Shown: piece by piece, positions 49,001-60,322 of the stretch
Numbering within the stretch: position 1 is the stretch's first letter
How the letters are laid out: each line of letters opens with the position of its first letter
Origin: Bugulina stolonifera
Lineage: Eukaryota; Bryozoa; Gymnolaemata; Cheilostomatida; Bugulidae
DNA length: 64,000 bases
Direction of reading: 5' to 3'
Assembly (NCBI GenBank): GCA_935421135.1
Contig: OW285195.1
Location: forward strand, 6,176,701 to 6,240,700
Translations under genes and position numbers: made by a program
The notes under the pieces: model-generated
What the model saw: the letters and a program-made list of their open reading frames with translations, nothing else
Databases searched by the model: none
Told to the model about the DNA's origin: nothing

Positions 49001-50493
49001 CTAGATCCTAATCACAATTAGGTCACAATTTGATTGTCACCAATTAGTCAACACTCACGCAGATGTGAAAATAAATTGGTAACCTAGAAATAATGTACAG
49101 TTGCTTTAAGAACCAGCAAAATTGGATTCTTAGACAAAATAAAAACAATTCAAGTGGGTGGCCCTGCCCTTTCCCAAATGCAGGTAATAACATGTGTAAG
49201 GTATCCTAAACTATCAAACAACCGATGACAGCAACATGATATGACAGCATTGAGATGACAAGCACTGGGCTGTATTGGAGATACTGCTACAGATGGTACA
49301 ACTCAAACATCAAGCTGACTTTAACCAGTTATCTAACATAGACAGGGGTGGAGATCACAACACTATTGGCTGCATTGAGCTACATCAGGTGTTACTACAT
49401 GGGAAACACTTGGTGTCTAATTTAGGCAAACTCACAACAAAGATTTCTCTAGCCTATACATTGCGCTAGAGTATTTTTGAGATTTGAAGTATTTTGACCT
49501 TGACCAGAATCGAAAACGAAGACAGTAGCCTGTATAGGCCTATATATGATGGAAAAATTTGACAATTTACTTCACTTTTTTATGTTTGTTCTGCCTCCAA
49601 TGACAGTCCTATGTTTATATACTACCCTCTCTGTGCTTTAGTTGAAATTAAAACTTCCCTCCAAGGGGTAAATAACTTGACAAGTCATCAGTAATTTATT
49701 ATTTTTGTCCAGCTATTAGTGCATTGTAGGCTATATGCATACTAGCAACTAGGAAGTTGTAGCCCAACTCCTAATAATCTAAATGAATAACTAATTTATA
49801 TAACATCATGTAGTAGGACTATAATTAGTATTATTATTATTATCAATTATAAACCAAGCATGACCTTAGAGTGCTGATCTACATTTAATGACATCAGTTA
49901 AACTGCCAACCAGCAGCCATATCTAGAGGTCAGTGTTTATTATAAGGACAACATTAGACCGAATCTTCACCACTGGTGCCACACAGACCTGAAGTCGACT
50001 ACATGCCTTGAACTAGACTTAATATTAATATGGCCTAGTTTTGGGTTAGGGCCTACTTGGTTACAAGGTGAAAGTCACAAGATAAGAAGTGTTGGTAACA
50101 AATCGGTCTAGGCCCCTAGCTACTATGCCTAATTTCGCAATTAAATATACTTAATTCATGGTTGAAAACATCCATAACCATTGAAGATTGTGCATTAGCC
50201 TAGTGGGGCCTACACTACCCGCTTATGCTATGCTCACAGTTTAAAATGAGAGGCCCCAGAAAAATATGTGTGTAGCACATTTTCTTGGGCCGAAGGTAGG
50301 CCGCCAGATATTAGACCTACATTGGTCATAGGCTAGCATAATTCTGCATGAAAAGTAAATGACCAAAAAAGACCTAGTAATAACAAAACTCTTGAGATTC
50401 AACAATATTATCCTAATAGAATATACCCCCTACATCAATGTAAGTATATTAATAACTTACCATAACAGTAATGGCTGATCTTTCAGACCACAT
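21961..50493 (-). CDS. R3-type receptor tyrosine phosphatase: mucin stalk, ~15 FN3, one TM, one PTP domain
   Basis: Exons 5' to 3': 50461-50493, 47520-47691, 46794-46879, 46086-46278, eight 270-nt exons between 45160 and 39270, 38696-38818, 38243-38407, 37981-38099, 37107-37266, 36547-36681, 36277-36435, 35797-35972, 35464-35677, 35147-35310, 33731-33857, 33106-33290, 32510-32663, 32044-32229, 31434-31569, 30921-31022, 30502-30669, 28785-28968, 28260-28350, 26692-26768, 26065-26325, 25120-25277 or 24562-24713, 23265-23536, 21961-22046. All borders are GT-AG and all phases agree: 6246 nt, 2081 residues (2079 with the alternative exon). The protein dephosphorylates phosphotyrosine at the inner face of the plasma membrane; ligand unknown. 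A single PTP domain, FN3 ectodomain and a tail YEN motif define the R3 group (relatives of PTPRB, PTPRJ, PTPRO, PTPRH). Exon calls come from reading, not transcripts. Additional small exons cannot be excluded. Confidence 0.88.
24562..24713 (-). other. RPTP exon 33b, alternative WPD-loop variant 'SFWPDFG'
   Basis: 152 nt, again phase 0 in and phase 2 out, acceptor TTCATTACAG, donor GTACTG. Encodes the same segment of the fold: [16 protein letters not shown], helix '[12 protein letters not shown]', then GPLVVHC and the same split Ser. It has no stop codons and keeps the catalytic Asp and Cys. No second P-loop exon exists between here and 23536, so it must share exon 34 with exon 33a. Using both exons adds 310 nt and breaks the frame. 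Confidence 0.82.
25074..25117 (-). promoter_or_regulatory. hairpin abutting the 5' splice site of RPTP exon 33a
   Basis: On the transcript strand AAAAGCATG-TGAA-CATGCTTTT forms a 9-bp stem closed by a 4-base loop. The stem is extended by GCGCA with TGCGC, and GAG with CTC, across small bulges. It begins two bases into the intron, so it overlaps the donor of exon 33a. A splicing role is inference. Confidence 0.5.
25120..25277 (-). other. RPTP exon 33a, WPD-loop variant 'THWPDYG'
   Basis: 158 nt, phase 0 in and phase 2 out, acceptor CTGCCCACAG, donor GTAGAG. Encodes the strand before the WPD loop, the loop ([11 protein letters not shown]), the following helix, and GPIIVHC plus two bases of the P-loop Ser. 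Joins in frame to 26065-26325 upstream and 23265-23536 downstream. About 40 percent identical at protein level to exon 33b. Confidence 0.85.
26817..27027. repeat. 12-bp minisatellite (CATGCTATGCTA)n in RPTP intron
   Basis: About 16 units, ending just before the mariner derivative at 27040 and beginning some 50 bases upstream (in gene direction) of the exon at 26692-26768. The unit length makes long Met-Leu-His-Ala type ORFs on both strands, which are artefacts. Confidence 0.9.
27040..27996 (+). mobile_element. foldback mariner derivative, 957 bp
   Basis: TA on both sides (27038-27039, 27997-27998). Ends CGAGGGGCGTTCAAAAAGTT and its inverse. The inverted arms are about 290 bp (27040-27329 and 27707-27996), far longer than normal mariner TIRs, because the right arm is an inverted copy of the 5' end including the start of the transposase frame. 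The 3' half of the gene and the original right end are gone. It sits in the intron upstream of the RPTP exon at 26692-26768, antisense to the gene. Confidence 0.85.
27236..27661 (+). pseudogene. mariner transposase, N-terminal DNA-binding half only
   Basis: Open from at least 27236 to the TAG at 27659-27661, about 140 residues. It shows the paired helix-turn-helix of mariner transposases: '[14 protein letters not shown]', 'GRPSRG' linker, '[20 protein letters not shown]', then 'LGMRRV' and 'LTDDQKKR'. The catalytic DDD segment is absent. No ATG is found at the usual start; the first is at 27326, inside the first HTH. It could at most bind TIRs. Confidence 0.85.
28650..28775. repeat. 24-bp minisatellite in RPTP intron
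   Basis: About five increasingly regular copies of a unit near GGGACAGGGTAATGTACTAGTGTT, ending about 10 bases from the donor side of exon 28785-28968. Its ORFs are artefacts of the 24-bp period. Confidence 0.8.
29390..29560. repeat. GGTGATGGTGGTGGTAGCA-type minisatellite
   Basis: Compound array of GGT/GAT/AGCA-rich units with a longer internal duplication of about 60 bp. Intronic, between the TM and juxtamembrane exons. Confidence 0.7.
30502..30669 (-). other. RPTP transmembrane exon
   Basis: Encodes the end of the membrane-proximal region, then about 24 hydrophobic residues (from [12 protein letters not shown] through IGAVIYVL) and the stop-transfer RERRM. It enters and leaves in phase 2. 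The preceding exons carry 'FDPAYAIG' and '[12 protein letters not shown]', a signature of the membrane-proximal region of R3 and R2 receptor phosphatases. If the donor at 30501 is skipped, the frame runs 13 codons further to a stop at 30462, which would give a membrane receptor without phosphatase. Confidence 0.85.
31632..31890 (-). mobile_element. tRNA-derived SINE in RPTP intron
   Basis: On the minus strand the head reads GGTGGCCGAGTGGTCTAGCG (A box; plus-strand about 31864-31882) and GGTTCGAGTCTC (B box, plus 31800-31811), like a Leu/Ser-type tRNA. A body of about 150 bp follows, ending in an (ATT)n-like tail (ATTATTATTATG). A clear second copy is at 36756-37003. Confidence 0.8.
33357..33545. 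repeat. 7-bp minisatellite (ACATCAT)n
   Basis: About 25 units with two ACATGTACATC interruptions. The last part turns into its own reverse complement (ATGATGT)n, so the array can fold back. Intronic in the RPTP gene. Confidence 0.85.
33546..33718. mobile_element. two head-to-head SINE body fragments
   Basis: 33546-33601 is the inverted and 33605-33718 the direct copy of the body of the SINE at 2750-2985. They share 'CAGTCAGGGACTGATATTTT' and 'CATGGATTTGAAA', and the direct copy continues to 'AAATGGCCAAACCCCCTAA'. The arms meet at the 'CCCCAGTCA' end and form a near-perfect hairpin of about 50 bp. Confidence 0.75.
36756..37003 (-). mobile_element. tRNA-derived SINE, second copy
   Basis: About 85 percent similar by eye to 31632-31890 along the full length. 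B box GGGTTTGAGTCCC and A-box region TGGTCGAGTGGTCTAG on the minus strand, same TTATTACT tail. Orientation matches the host gene. The Lys/Arg-like ORF on the plus strand is an artefact. Confidence 0.8.
41119..42185. mobile_element. possible decayed mariner-like element
   Basis: The right end ...AACCTGTTCTGGAAATTTTAG followed by ATGCCCCTCGTA resembles the mariner end at 27985-27998. The left end near 41130, AAAAATTCCAGGACAGGTT, is its approximate inverse. The outermost left bases do not match. The interior has an internal duplication (about 41540-41670 and 41760-41890) and the dispersed repeat related to 7640-7765. No transposase frame. Confidence 0.35.
43246..43285 (-). pseudogene. 40-bp FN3 exon remnant in RPTP intron
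   Basis: Matches the first 40 bases of the repeated FN3 exon, including its acceptor-side context (CTTTAG then CACCTTCC), then breaks off. The adjoining intron copy (43286-43440) matches those at 40077 and 40517. It shows that an additional exon once stood here and was truncated. Confidence 0.8.
47520..50493 (-). other. RPTP exons 1-2: signal peptide and Thr-rich stalk
   Basis: Exon 1 (50461-50493) encodes [11 protein letters not shown]. Exon 2 (47520-47691) continues [13 protein letters not shown], completing a signal peptide, then about 40 residues dominated by Thr with Pro and Ala and two NxT sites. This is a probable O-glycosylated mucin-like stalk placed, unusually, at the extreme N-terminus ahead of the FN3 array. 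Intron 1 (47692-50460) shows nothing but unique AT-rich sequence. Confidence 0.75.
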
Positions 50494-53400
50494 GGTTACT
50501 CTGTATAAAATTCTGTAGAGTATGTTTAAAGAATAATCAGCTCCTCATCACTGGCTCTGAGCTTATACTAGTCTGTATGAGTATCTAAAAGGAAGCCTAT
50601 AGATTATTAGTGTTATAGCAGCTGTGTGTTCTATACTCTACTTAGAGAAGGAAGTGAAGAGACTGTGATGACATAACGCTGCTATCACAATGGTCATCCT
50701 ACTAGAGTAGATCAGCCAATCCCATACAGTCATCTACCTAACGTATCTCTGCTCTGGGTGTATTCAGAGGTGTGGATTAGTGACTGCAACAAACAGCATT
50801 TACTGAGATAACACAGACAGCACTGGCCAAATATAACAACAGCCAACATCTATGAGTAACATCGACATTAACACTATCGTAAACAACCATGATACCAAGA
50901 AGGCTGTCAACCTCTGGACTCCCCCTTTCTTTGCTTCAAGGACATACAATAGAGTAAATTGGCGACTGTTCGAAAATTTCAGTTAGAAACAGGACATTCC
51001 GAAAACTTTTAAACCCAACCACACACGAACGTTATAGAAACGTCCTGTTCTCTAATTTTTTAAATGTTCCTTTACCCAATAGACCACCTACCCAATGAAA
51101 TAAACACATTGATAGTAATCTGGACGACAAGAGCAGTGGTAGACTACATAATAAATACAGCAGGTTATAGGCTACAGGATACACACTGTATGGATAAGTG
51201 AATGGCAATGAGGCAACTTAATCTCGGTGTGTAAAGCAATCTACTTAATATAAATATTATTCCATTGGAATTAATGAGGGTAGTTAGTAGGGCTACTACT
51301 TATGTGTCTGTATATCAGTGGTCATAAACAACAACTAAACTGAATGATAATATTACAATTAAATAGCCTATGTCTATGAAAGGAAAAATAATATTAGTAT
51401 AAATCAAACTAGTAGGTTAATTTAATATGTATTATTATCATTATTATTTCTAATAACACAGGAAGAGCCAGAGGTAGCCTACATTGTGTGACACAGAACC
51501 AATCTAAGTTATTACTGCCATACCAGTAGTTAGACTATACAATAATGTATACATCTACTACCCTTCATTTCTAGCACCAGTAATGGTAGTAGGCCAGATG
51601 GTACAAAGGCTTTTACTTAGGACTTGGTAAAACATGTTTGTTACGATGCAGTGTAATTGTAATACCATTACATACAAATTTAGGTTCAGCCAGAGCCATG
51701 GAGACTCTGGGTTCAGCGTGAGAATAATATAACTAAACCTTTTATAAAACCTCTTCCTCAGCTAGTTTTTATATCTTCTCAGTAGTGAAAGGAGATTTAC
51801 ATATTTGGCAGAGGACTAAAGAATACATTACAAGTGTGTCACCAGTTGGCAGTAGTGATCTCTTTCCATAAAAGGATAGACTCTCACGAACAACTATTTA
51901 TAAGCCTAATTATAGCATCATAAAATAATAAAAATATAACACTAAAATATTAGTTATAAGTTTATACAATGTAGACCTCACTGCAGCCAGCGTCATATTT
52001 TGTATGAGAGGGCAAGGATTGTGTGAAGCCTACAGACTGCAGGTTGCCTCTACATTTGACAAGGAACTAAACTGGTTTAAAATATTATTATGTAAAGCGA
52101 TTGATAACGTAACCTAATTACAAAGAGCATATCAGATAAATTTTAAAGCTGAAAACGCTATTGGCTGGGAGAATGAGATAAGATAGGGAAGCCATTATAC
52201 ATACACAGTAAGTGTAGGGAACGCCCCAGCTAGTTATACTCTACACTATATACTATCACAGTATGCGCTAAGCTACCTGCGCTGTTATCTGTCACCTGGT
52301 CTAAGCCAACCAGGAAGTTCAATGTATACTCAACAGGGAGTCAAGCAATAGGAGCTGCCTGTATACACTGTATTATCTGGCCACTTAACTGAAGTCAACA
52401 TAAAGGAGTGACTAGACTGTGAATAAACTATTGTTTGCTGTCACAAAATGCCTCATAACACACACAATACAATTATAAATAATAGTTAGTCATTAGAGAT
52501 GCCCTCTCAGCTTAGGTACTTAAACACAAGTAGGCCATAAATACCAATATTTAGGTATTATCAGGCCATGATCCACTCGGACCAAAATATATGCTTATCA
52601 ATAAAGGGCTTTATTTTAAGAACTTTTAAGCTTCTTCTGACAGCAGCTGGTGGGCTAATTGAAGTATTAAAATGCATCTTCGTAAACATATTTAAGTAAA
52701 ATGTAAACGCACGTCTATCTTAAAGGTTGCATAATTCTCACCATCCATAGACAGCTGATGTATAGACTGTTGACTAACATTGCCTGAGCCAAGGTATTGC
52801 GGTTGCTAACTCGCCAGCATACAGTACCACAACTATATACATTAGTTACTGGTAGGAAGTGAGTGCTAGTCATCAATCATATAATCTGAGTAAGCTGAGA
52901 GCGATCCCGTCACTATCAAATGACTGATATGCACCATGCTTATAAAATTTATATACTATATAGTTGTAAAACCATCATTTTAAATAAAATCAATGCACGC
53001 ACCCAGATATGTTAGATAAATCAGAGGGTAAACATTATTATTTGTAGTATTTTATAGAAAATAAAACCTTTGATGAGGAAAGCATCAGCTAGAATTGATT
53101 GAGTAGTAGTGATGTATGGTGACAGTGCTTCCTTGTAACCAGTCAGTTTTACCAACTGGTTGAAGGAGCAAGTAGGAGAGTCCAAGGTTTATTAACTATA
53201 ACTTTAATCCAAGATAGCTGAGAGATAAAAAGAATTGTTCCTCATCCTATAGGCTACAATGCTTCAAGTCTAGAGAGCCAGTTCGAACTAAAGGCAGCAA
53301 TATTGCGGAGAACTGCAGAGTCATACATTGAGCTTGCTTGGTGTTTCACCAGTTGTATACCCGTAGGTCATAAATAGAGGACCGCCTTTCCATTAGTCAA

Positions 53401-53558
53401 GCAAAATCAAAACATAATTAAAATTACAATTAATAATAGTTAGTTATAAATCCCTCAATGTAACACTAACTAGATGTTGATTCAACTGAAGTGCAGAGTT
53501 TAAGTAAGTGCCCGGCCCTTTATACCCCTTGATGTTACATGGCCATCATTTCAAATTA

Positions 53559-53703
53559 TGGCTACTGGACATTCCCGAGGCTATGGCTATGGCTACTGGA
53601 CATGCCCGAGGCTATGGCTATGGCTACTGGACATGCCCGAGGCTATGGCTATGGCTACTGGACATGCCCGAGGCTATGGCTATGGCTACTGGACATGCCC
53701 GAG
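53559..53703. repeat. 31-bp minisatellite
   Basis: About 4.7 copies of a unit close to GGCTACTGGACATGCCCGAGG followed by CTATGGCTAT. The period is not a multiple of three, so the apparent ORFs rotate through all frames. Confidence 0.88.
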
Positions 53704-56700
53704 GGTAACCAGAAACCAAACTGTCTGAAAATCAACATCTACAGCTCTATGGTATATTATATAATACATGCGTCCAGTGTCCACCATTGGAAAAGTAGTT
53801 TTGCAATGCAGTAATGTGCAAGAATCCATAGATCTTGGTCAGTTGTAAAAAAAGAGAGATTAATTCTGTGAATTACGTGAAGAGATGACTTATAAATTGT
53901 GAAACTTTTGTGAAGAGATATTCACACTGCTATGACTCAACAAGTATTTTTATATCTAACATGGCATCTTTCACTAAGGCCTACTTGGTGTGTGAGGGCT
54001 AACATGAAGTACTAGACTAGTGGAAAGAATATTTCAGTCTCTTTAAATACTGACTGGCTAGGTTGACCATAAGGCACTCGGGAACATCCTGATTTCATAA
54101 TAAATGACTAATTTTTACAAATTATAGGTCTGATTGTAGTAAAAGTATCACTCAATAAACAAGCGCATATAAATCTACTTAGGGCCTACATGTAATAAAG
54201 TCAAGGACTCTAGAATATAGGCCCACAATACACTGGCTAAAAGTCTTTATCAGGTTGACTAAATACTTTTCCGTCATTCAGTTAGCGTCTGGATGTTAAT
54301 CTAGGATTGAGATGGCTAGCTAATGTGAATATTTTCCTACACTTAAGCCTAGTAGTTCTGTCAAATATATGTGATGAGTAAAGGGCATTATGTGCAGCAA
54401 ATTTGACAGAGGTTCAATCACTAGAGCAACTATGTCATGTAGGCCTAATCCATCAGTGTAAGAATTGAGGGGACGCAAGGGTAAACAAAGTATACCCACT
54501 TCTAAACTTGAGCCAATAGGCATCGCACTGGAATCGCAGGTACAGTGTACCCATCTTCTTTGATCTACATTAAACGCTTTAGTCCACCCAGTGTCTACAT
54601 GGACAGCAAAAAAGTTTCCCCCACAAAATGAACAGAGTGCATATCAAAGCTCGACATGAAGTCTCACTGACAAACGAAACTCAACAACATAGGCCTAATA
54701 AGAGTCCCTCACCATGGTGGAGCATAGTAAAAGTCTACTGATTTTCATTTAGTAACCTACGCATCAAAGCTTGCGGCAAGGGCGAAGGGGTGCTAAAAAT
54801 CTGAGTAAGGACTTCATGAGTGTATTATCATTAGCCTATCCTCTACCCTACTGGGGCATTTCATTATAATGATTAAACAATCAGTAAATTACAAAGATGT
54901 AATAAATATTATATATAATACAATATAATACTTAGGCCTATAGCCTAGGTATATGTTAATTAATCCATATCTTATCTTAATTTTGTTCATTTGTATACTA
55001 ATCTTGATTGTCACTGCTTTGTTGTCATTTTAATGATCTTGTATCTTATTATAAATAAACAATCTCAAGGAAGGTTCTACAAGTCAACTTGAAAATAGAA
55101 TGGTGAAACCAGATTGAGATTAGGAAAATTACTAGATTTAGCTCTAAATTCCTTGCATAAAATAGGGCCTATCATTAGGCCTAGGCCTATATTACTACGA
55201 TCATAATTTTTTATAAATCGAAATGACTGTACCATATTCAATATTAATATAATATAGGTGTATGTATATATTCAAATCTATCTATCATTATAGCAAGTAG
55301 TACTCCTTGATTATAAGATAATATTAAGCCTAATAAATGATTATAGTAGGCCTAAATAGTAATCATCATGATATGATTATCAAATTTATATTAAACTATA
55401 TTTATATCAATATAGATATTAGCTCAATTTAAACTAGTACATCTAACTATTATAAGCTCTATGCTATATAATTAATATAATAATTAATAATACTTATACT
55501 ACCCATCAACTATAACAAATACTTATTCTTATACCAAGGAGTAAGAACTCCTTGCTTATACTAACTATAAAATAAAAATTATAAATTAATTATTTATCTG
55601 TTTCAATAACAAATTGTGATAATTGTACTGTTAATAGATTGATTGTATCGTTTGCTATATAGTAACAAATATAATATAAAATAAATATTTATAATTATAT
55701 TTATATTGTAATTATAATTCATATTATAATATTAATTAATATAATTAATTTAATAGACCAGTAGAGTAGTTATAGGTTATAGTAAGTAAAAGTTTTACTA
55801 AAACTACCAACAACTTTACGCCCTATGATATTAAAATTAAAAGTTGAAGGAAAGTAGCTGGCGTTGTCTGAGTTGGCAGTGAAGTCCTGGTTTACTTACG
55901 CTTATGTAACTGTGAAATATTTAATCGAAATTTAAATTGAATTAAAAGCAGCCACTCCCAGCCTTGTTCTTGATAAAATTTCTGTGAGGTCAAGGTCAGT
56001 TCTTTTCCTGTTCATAAATTGGCAGCGGGCAACTCCCAAAATTAAATTATATTCGGGAGCAGACAACCCTTTATTTTTTCCATTGCATCACTTTTCAACA
56101 CTGAACTAGTGCTTACCAGCAGTAGGTATACCCTCATACTTGCCAAGGAACAAGAGCAAAAAATCTTGACTCGACTGCTCAAGATCTGGTAGTTTGTGTG
56201 TTTATTATTTGAATAAAAATTATTTCTAAAAGCATCAAACTATCCACTTTAGTGCTAGTTAGTGGCTTTTGAAATATTTTCTTCTATGTGAATTACTTTT
56301 TTTAGATTTTATCTTGTGTTTTATGAGGCTTATATAATATTTATATATATATAGATATTCTAAGAATAAATGAAATTGATGATGTTTGTTTATTTAATTC
56401 ATTTTACTACTATATAGTTTCGTACTTGTAAGGACTCATCAGGTAAAATGAAAGCATGCATTATGTTCAACATTATATATATACATTTACCATATTATCA
56501 GTTGTATATAAGCTATACACCTTTATCATAGACAAAAAATAGGACAGCTGGGAAACTAGTTTGGACAGACGCAAAAACCAGTGGGTGTTCAGACCAAATC
56601 TGGACACTTGGCAAACTATATGCCTACACTGCTGGTAAGAGAGTAGACAACTTACTAAATTGCCAGTGTTATTATTATTGCTTGCTAGCACTGCAAGCAA

Positions 56701-56866
56701 CCCATGCTAACTGTCTAATTTAGTACCCTGTGTACAGTGTTGGAGTGGAACAAGTGAGGTGGGTATACGGCACATGCAATCTTACAGAATAGTGTTGTAC
56801 AGCTATCCAGTTAATCTTATAGTAGCTAAGAAGTTAGTGAATTACTAAAATCAAAAAATTATGCTC

Positions 56867-56940
56867 TGGTGACATTCAAACCCAAGACCCTATGAATGAT
56901 AGTTGATAGTCAAGCACTCTACCACTACACTATCAAGTGC
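56867..56940 (-). other. tRNA-like sequence, probable SINE head or tRNA pseudogene
   Basis: On the minus strand a D-arm-like TAGTGTAGTGGTAGAGTGC is followed about 35 bases later by a T-arm-like GGGTTTGAATG. The acceptor ends do not pair, so a working tRNA is unlikely. Confidence 0.45.
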
Positions 56941-57463
56941 ACAGTGACTGTATTGGGAAAACTAGGGTACACACCTGCTGACTGTATAACAGCCAAAATT
57001 GAGGTGGGTGCACACCGTATGCTCCCGTATAACCACAGTTCCAACACTGGTTAGGGCACTCTCTATCTGTTGGACTGGTTGGTATGGTGGTCACTCCTCA
57101 CAAGCTATTAATCATAATTAGGGGTTGCCCTCTCTTAACTAAGCAAGACAAAATAATTGAGGACAAATTCTAATTATGAGCAACAGCCAGGCTATAACCA
57201 AGTCTCTGATTCCACAGGAGACTCCCTGATGTTCAACTCAAATTTTGATACCCTACTCCACCCAAAACTGACACGCACGCTCAAATTTTAAATATCCCTG
57301 ATTTTCATCAGCCGAACTTGGTAGCTGCAGCAATGGCTGTTGTGTGCCCATGGTTGGTACCCTCATTACTAGTAGAGGGTTCATCAGAGTCTACACTATT
57401 CCACATGCTTTAAACACCTAGTATGACTGGCGTTCATCTTGTTATTTATTATTGCTGTATTAT

Positions 57464-57736
57464 TAGGTGTCTTCGCGACCTAAGCTTCAGACCCAGGCCG
57501 ATTTACAAAAATATTTTCCGGCACACATCTGTCACAGGGTCGCGAACACACCGGCCTAGGCCAAAAGCAAAATCCTCATTTTCGCGCGAAGAAATCAGGT
57601 GTGCCGATGAGCTAGGGATGGTTTCGTCCGGCAAAGCGAAATCCCAGGCCAATAGCCCTTCCGGACTTGGTCGGACGGCCATCTTGTAATTTTTATTTGC
57701 GACCAGGGTCCGTCCAAGAGGTCGCGAAGACACCTA
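57464..57736. mobile_element. CpG-rich MITE with 18-bp TIRs
   Basis: Ends TAGGTGTCTTCGCGACCT and AGGTCGCGAAGACACCTA are exact inverses. Flanks share TTAT (57460-57463, 57737-57740), a possible 4-bp target duplication. The element is much richer in GC and CpG than its surroundings. The overlapping ORFs on both strands are not recognised. Confidence 0.75.
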
Positions 57737-58891
57737 TTATCTGTATAATTACAATAAATGTGATCAAGGGGAAACGGCTTTTATTATAAAATACACGTTT
57801 GTAAAGACCTGACTGGTTTGCAAAAACACTGAATTGAACACTCTTTGAGAATGTCTTTAACAGCCTACAATACTTAGGCAAGTGTGTATTTATGCAAATG
57901 TGATATTAGCATATATTCTGGTGTTATAATTAGTAAGATTATAGTGCAACCCTTTACAAATAACACTAATATTGTATTATAATGTATTATAGTATATCAT
58001 TATAATGTTATAGTGTTACACTATATAATAGTAGTATACCTATGTACACTGAGTAATATTCCTTAGTATACTAGTATTACGATTGTTTGGTACATGTAGG
58101 TGTAAGTTAATAAACACAGCAAGTGATTCAAGGTGTGCTGGGTTGGGCTGGTAGTTCACAAGCCTTAGTTCCACATCTTCACAGCAATGAATGATTTATT
58201 TTAAGGGCTAGACTACTATAGTGATAAATTCTTCCTTTTGATATCTACATGTACATGTACATGTACTGCAGTATAAAATACAGAACCGATTGCTTAGTAG
58301 TGTACTACTGTCTGTCAATGATATAGAAACAGACCTGTTTATGTAAATGTTAGAATTTTCAACTGTAAATAATATAATTTATTTTAATAACTGCAGAAGA
58401 ACCTCTCGCTCAAAAACTCTATATATAATCCCACTAACTGCAAAGCGATTCCACAGTTTTTTTTAATTTTCTATGACATTCTCTAACAACGGTAACATCT
58501 ACGTGAATATTGACTGGAGCGTATGTACATGTACATATACCATCAATTCTATCGTTGGTGCCTGTTACTGAGTGATACTGTATGGTAGTAAAACTAAATC
58601 TAAATCCGTGCATCAGAAATAACTAAACTGAACTCAAGGATGAAGTCACTGTAGACCATTAATCAATACCTCTAGCGGTGTCCTTCTATATTGGTATACT
58701 TTGATATATTATATTAGATATTTCCTAATAATATTAGATATTACTACGTATATTATTATGTTTCACTGCACCGCAGGTTGCATCTTAGTGCATTGCATTT
58801 CATTGCTGTACATGGCATAGCATTATAATTATGTTATGCTATAATGTATTGTAGTGTACCAGCATAGCCTGCAGCCACATGGACTATATTT

Positions 58892-59790
58892 TGTGCTATT
58901 ATTCTGATATTATGCATGAATTACTACATGCTTACTACCTACACTTATTATAGTTATTACTCTTGTCAACTACTGCTTGGCTAATGTGCATTGTATTATT
59001 ATCAACCAATCAGGTCCTTGCATTCATCTGTGGTTAATTATACCACTGTTGCACAATTATACCTTTCTTACCTGATTATATTATTGTCTTTTTACCTACA
59101 GTATATACATTCATGGCCGATGTCACAGATCATGCTCATAATTACATATTATCTTTTCCATCTTATTATAAGCACTTTTTGTGCAAGGCCGACCCTTTGG
59201 ATGGTCGGACCTCGAGCGTTTTTCCGCCATGTTGTTATGTAATTTCCGGTACGATACCTTATCGTACCGTCCGATACGATATCGACCTTTCCACCGAAGC
59301 TTATTATGTATAAAAGCCAGCACATTTGTTATCTCAAGTCAGTTGTTGATTGCGCTCTAATAAAGCAACATCTCCTAACTCAACCTACAGAGTCAATTAC
59401 TCTTGCAGGCAGGCAGCTCCAGCCTTGGTCCTTGGACCTTCAGCGCCCGAGCTCGCCTCATACTCGCTTAAGACACTTTCTACACTCCTTGTGAGTATAA
59501 ACCATCGAACCTTAGCCGATCCCGGATTCTTCAATGAATCTAGCATCGGGTCTACGTCCCTAGATCAACACAGATACTTTCTACACTCCTTTGGAGTATA
59601 AACTATAGGACCTACGTCGACCCTTGACTCTTTAATGAGTCTAAGCATCGGCCTACATTCTCTCCAATAATTACAAGAGCTTTATGCAATGTGTAGAAGT
59701 TTACCTTGGCAGCCCACTACCACTACCAGGCACTTCCCACACCCATGCTAATATCGGCACCATGTGACAACCGTACACAACAACATTACA
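58892..59790 (+). repeat. solo LTR, family B
   Basis: The 3' end is firm: AACATTACA at 59782-59790 followed by ATAT. It carries 'TATGTATAAAAGCC' near 59306 and 'CTAATAAAGCA' near 59358 as TATA and poly(A) signals on the plus strand, and 'GATACGATATCG'-type palindromic U3 sequence near 59240-59285. The 5' end is placed by comparison with 6029-6732 and is uncertain by some 100 bases. No primer site or gag follows. Confidence 0.65.
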
Positions 59791-60322
59791 ATATTATGTT
59801 ATGTTATATTATATACATGTGCATGTGAATTATATTACATGTACATGTACATTACTTTTGTTTTATACATGTATTGTTGTACATTGCACATAGACTGCTC
59901 AATATTAGCTAAAGCACATTATTACAGGTATGACGTCACACTGCTAGACTTGTGTTTACACTGTGTCATTTGAGTGGATGTAGCAAGAAATACAACCTTG
60001 ACCTTGCCTCTATCCTTCTGGTCTTCAACTCTGCCAACACACTGGGTGCTGAAATGAGATGTAAAGCAGTGCAGTAATGATGCCTGACTCCCATGATGCC
60101 AAGTTATAACAATGATGTTTAGTTGAGTTCACACAGCTCCCAGAACCCTGAAATTCAATTACACTTGTACATCCACCACTGCATACATTAGTAGGCTGAA
60201 TGTGATGATGGGCAGTGGCCAGTCAGTCTCATGTCCTCACCTTTACTCAGACATCAGCAAGAGCAGGTAAGTACGCACTAAAGTAAGATAATACTAGTAT
60301 CAGATGTTGGTGCTAGCGAGTA
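59791..60322. other. intergenic, no gene seen
   Basis: Only ATGTACATGTACAT-type palindromes and unremarkable sequence. Confidence 0.4.

Larger units (their letters stand above)
50494..57463. other. intergenic, no gene seen
   Basis: Upstream of the minus-strand RPTP gene, so its promoter must lie at the left edge, but no TATA or initiator stands out. The region includes the minisatellite at 53559-53703, extremely AT-rich sequence at about 54880-55760, and the tRNA-like element near 56870. Short ORFs here have no family resemblance or splice context. Confidence 0.5.
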
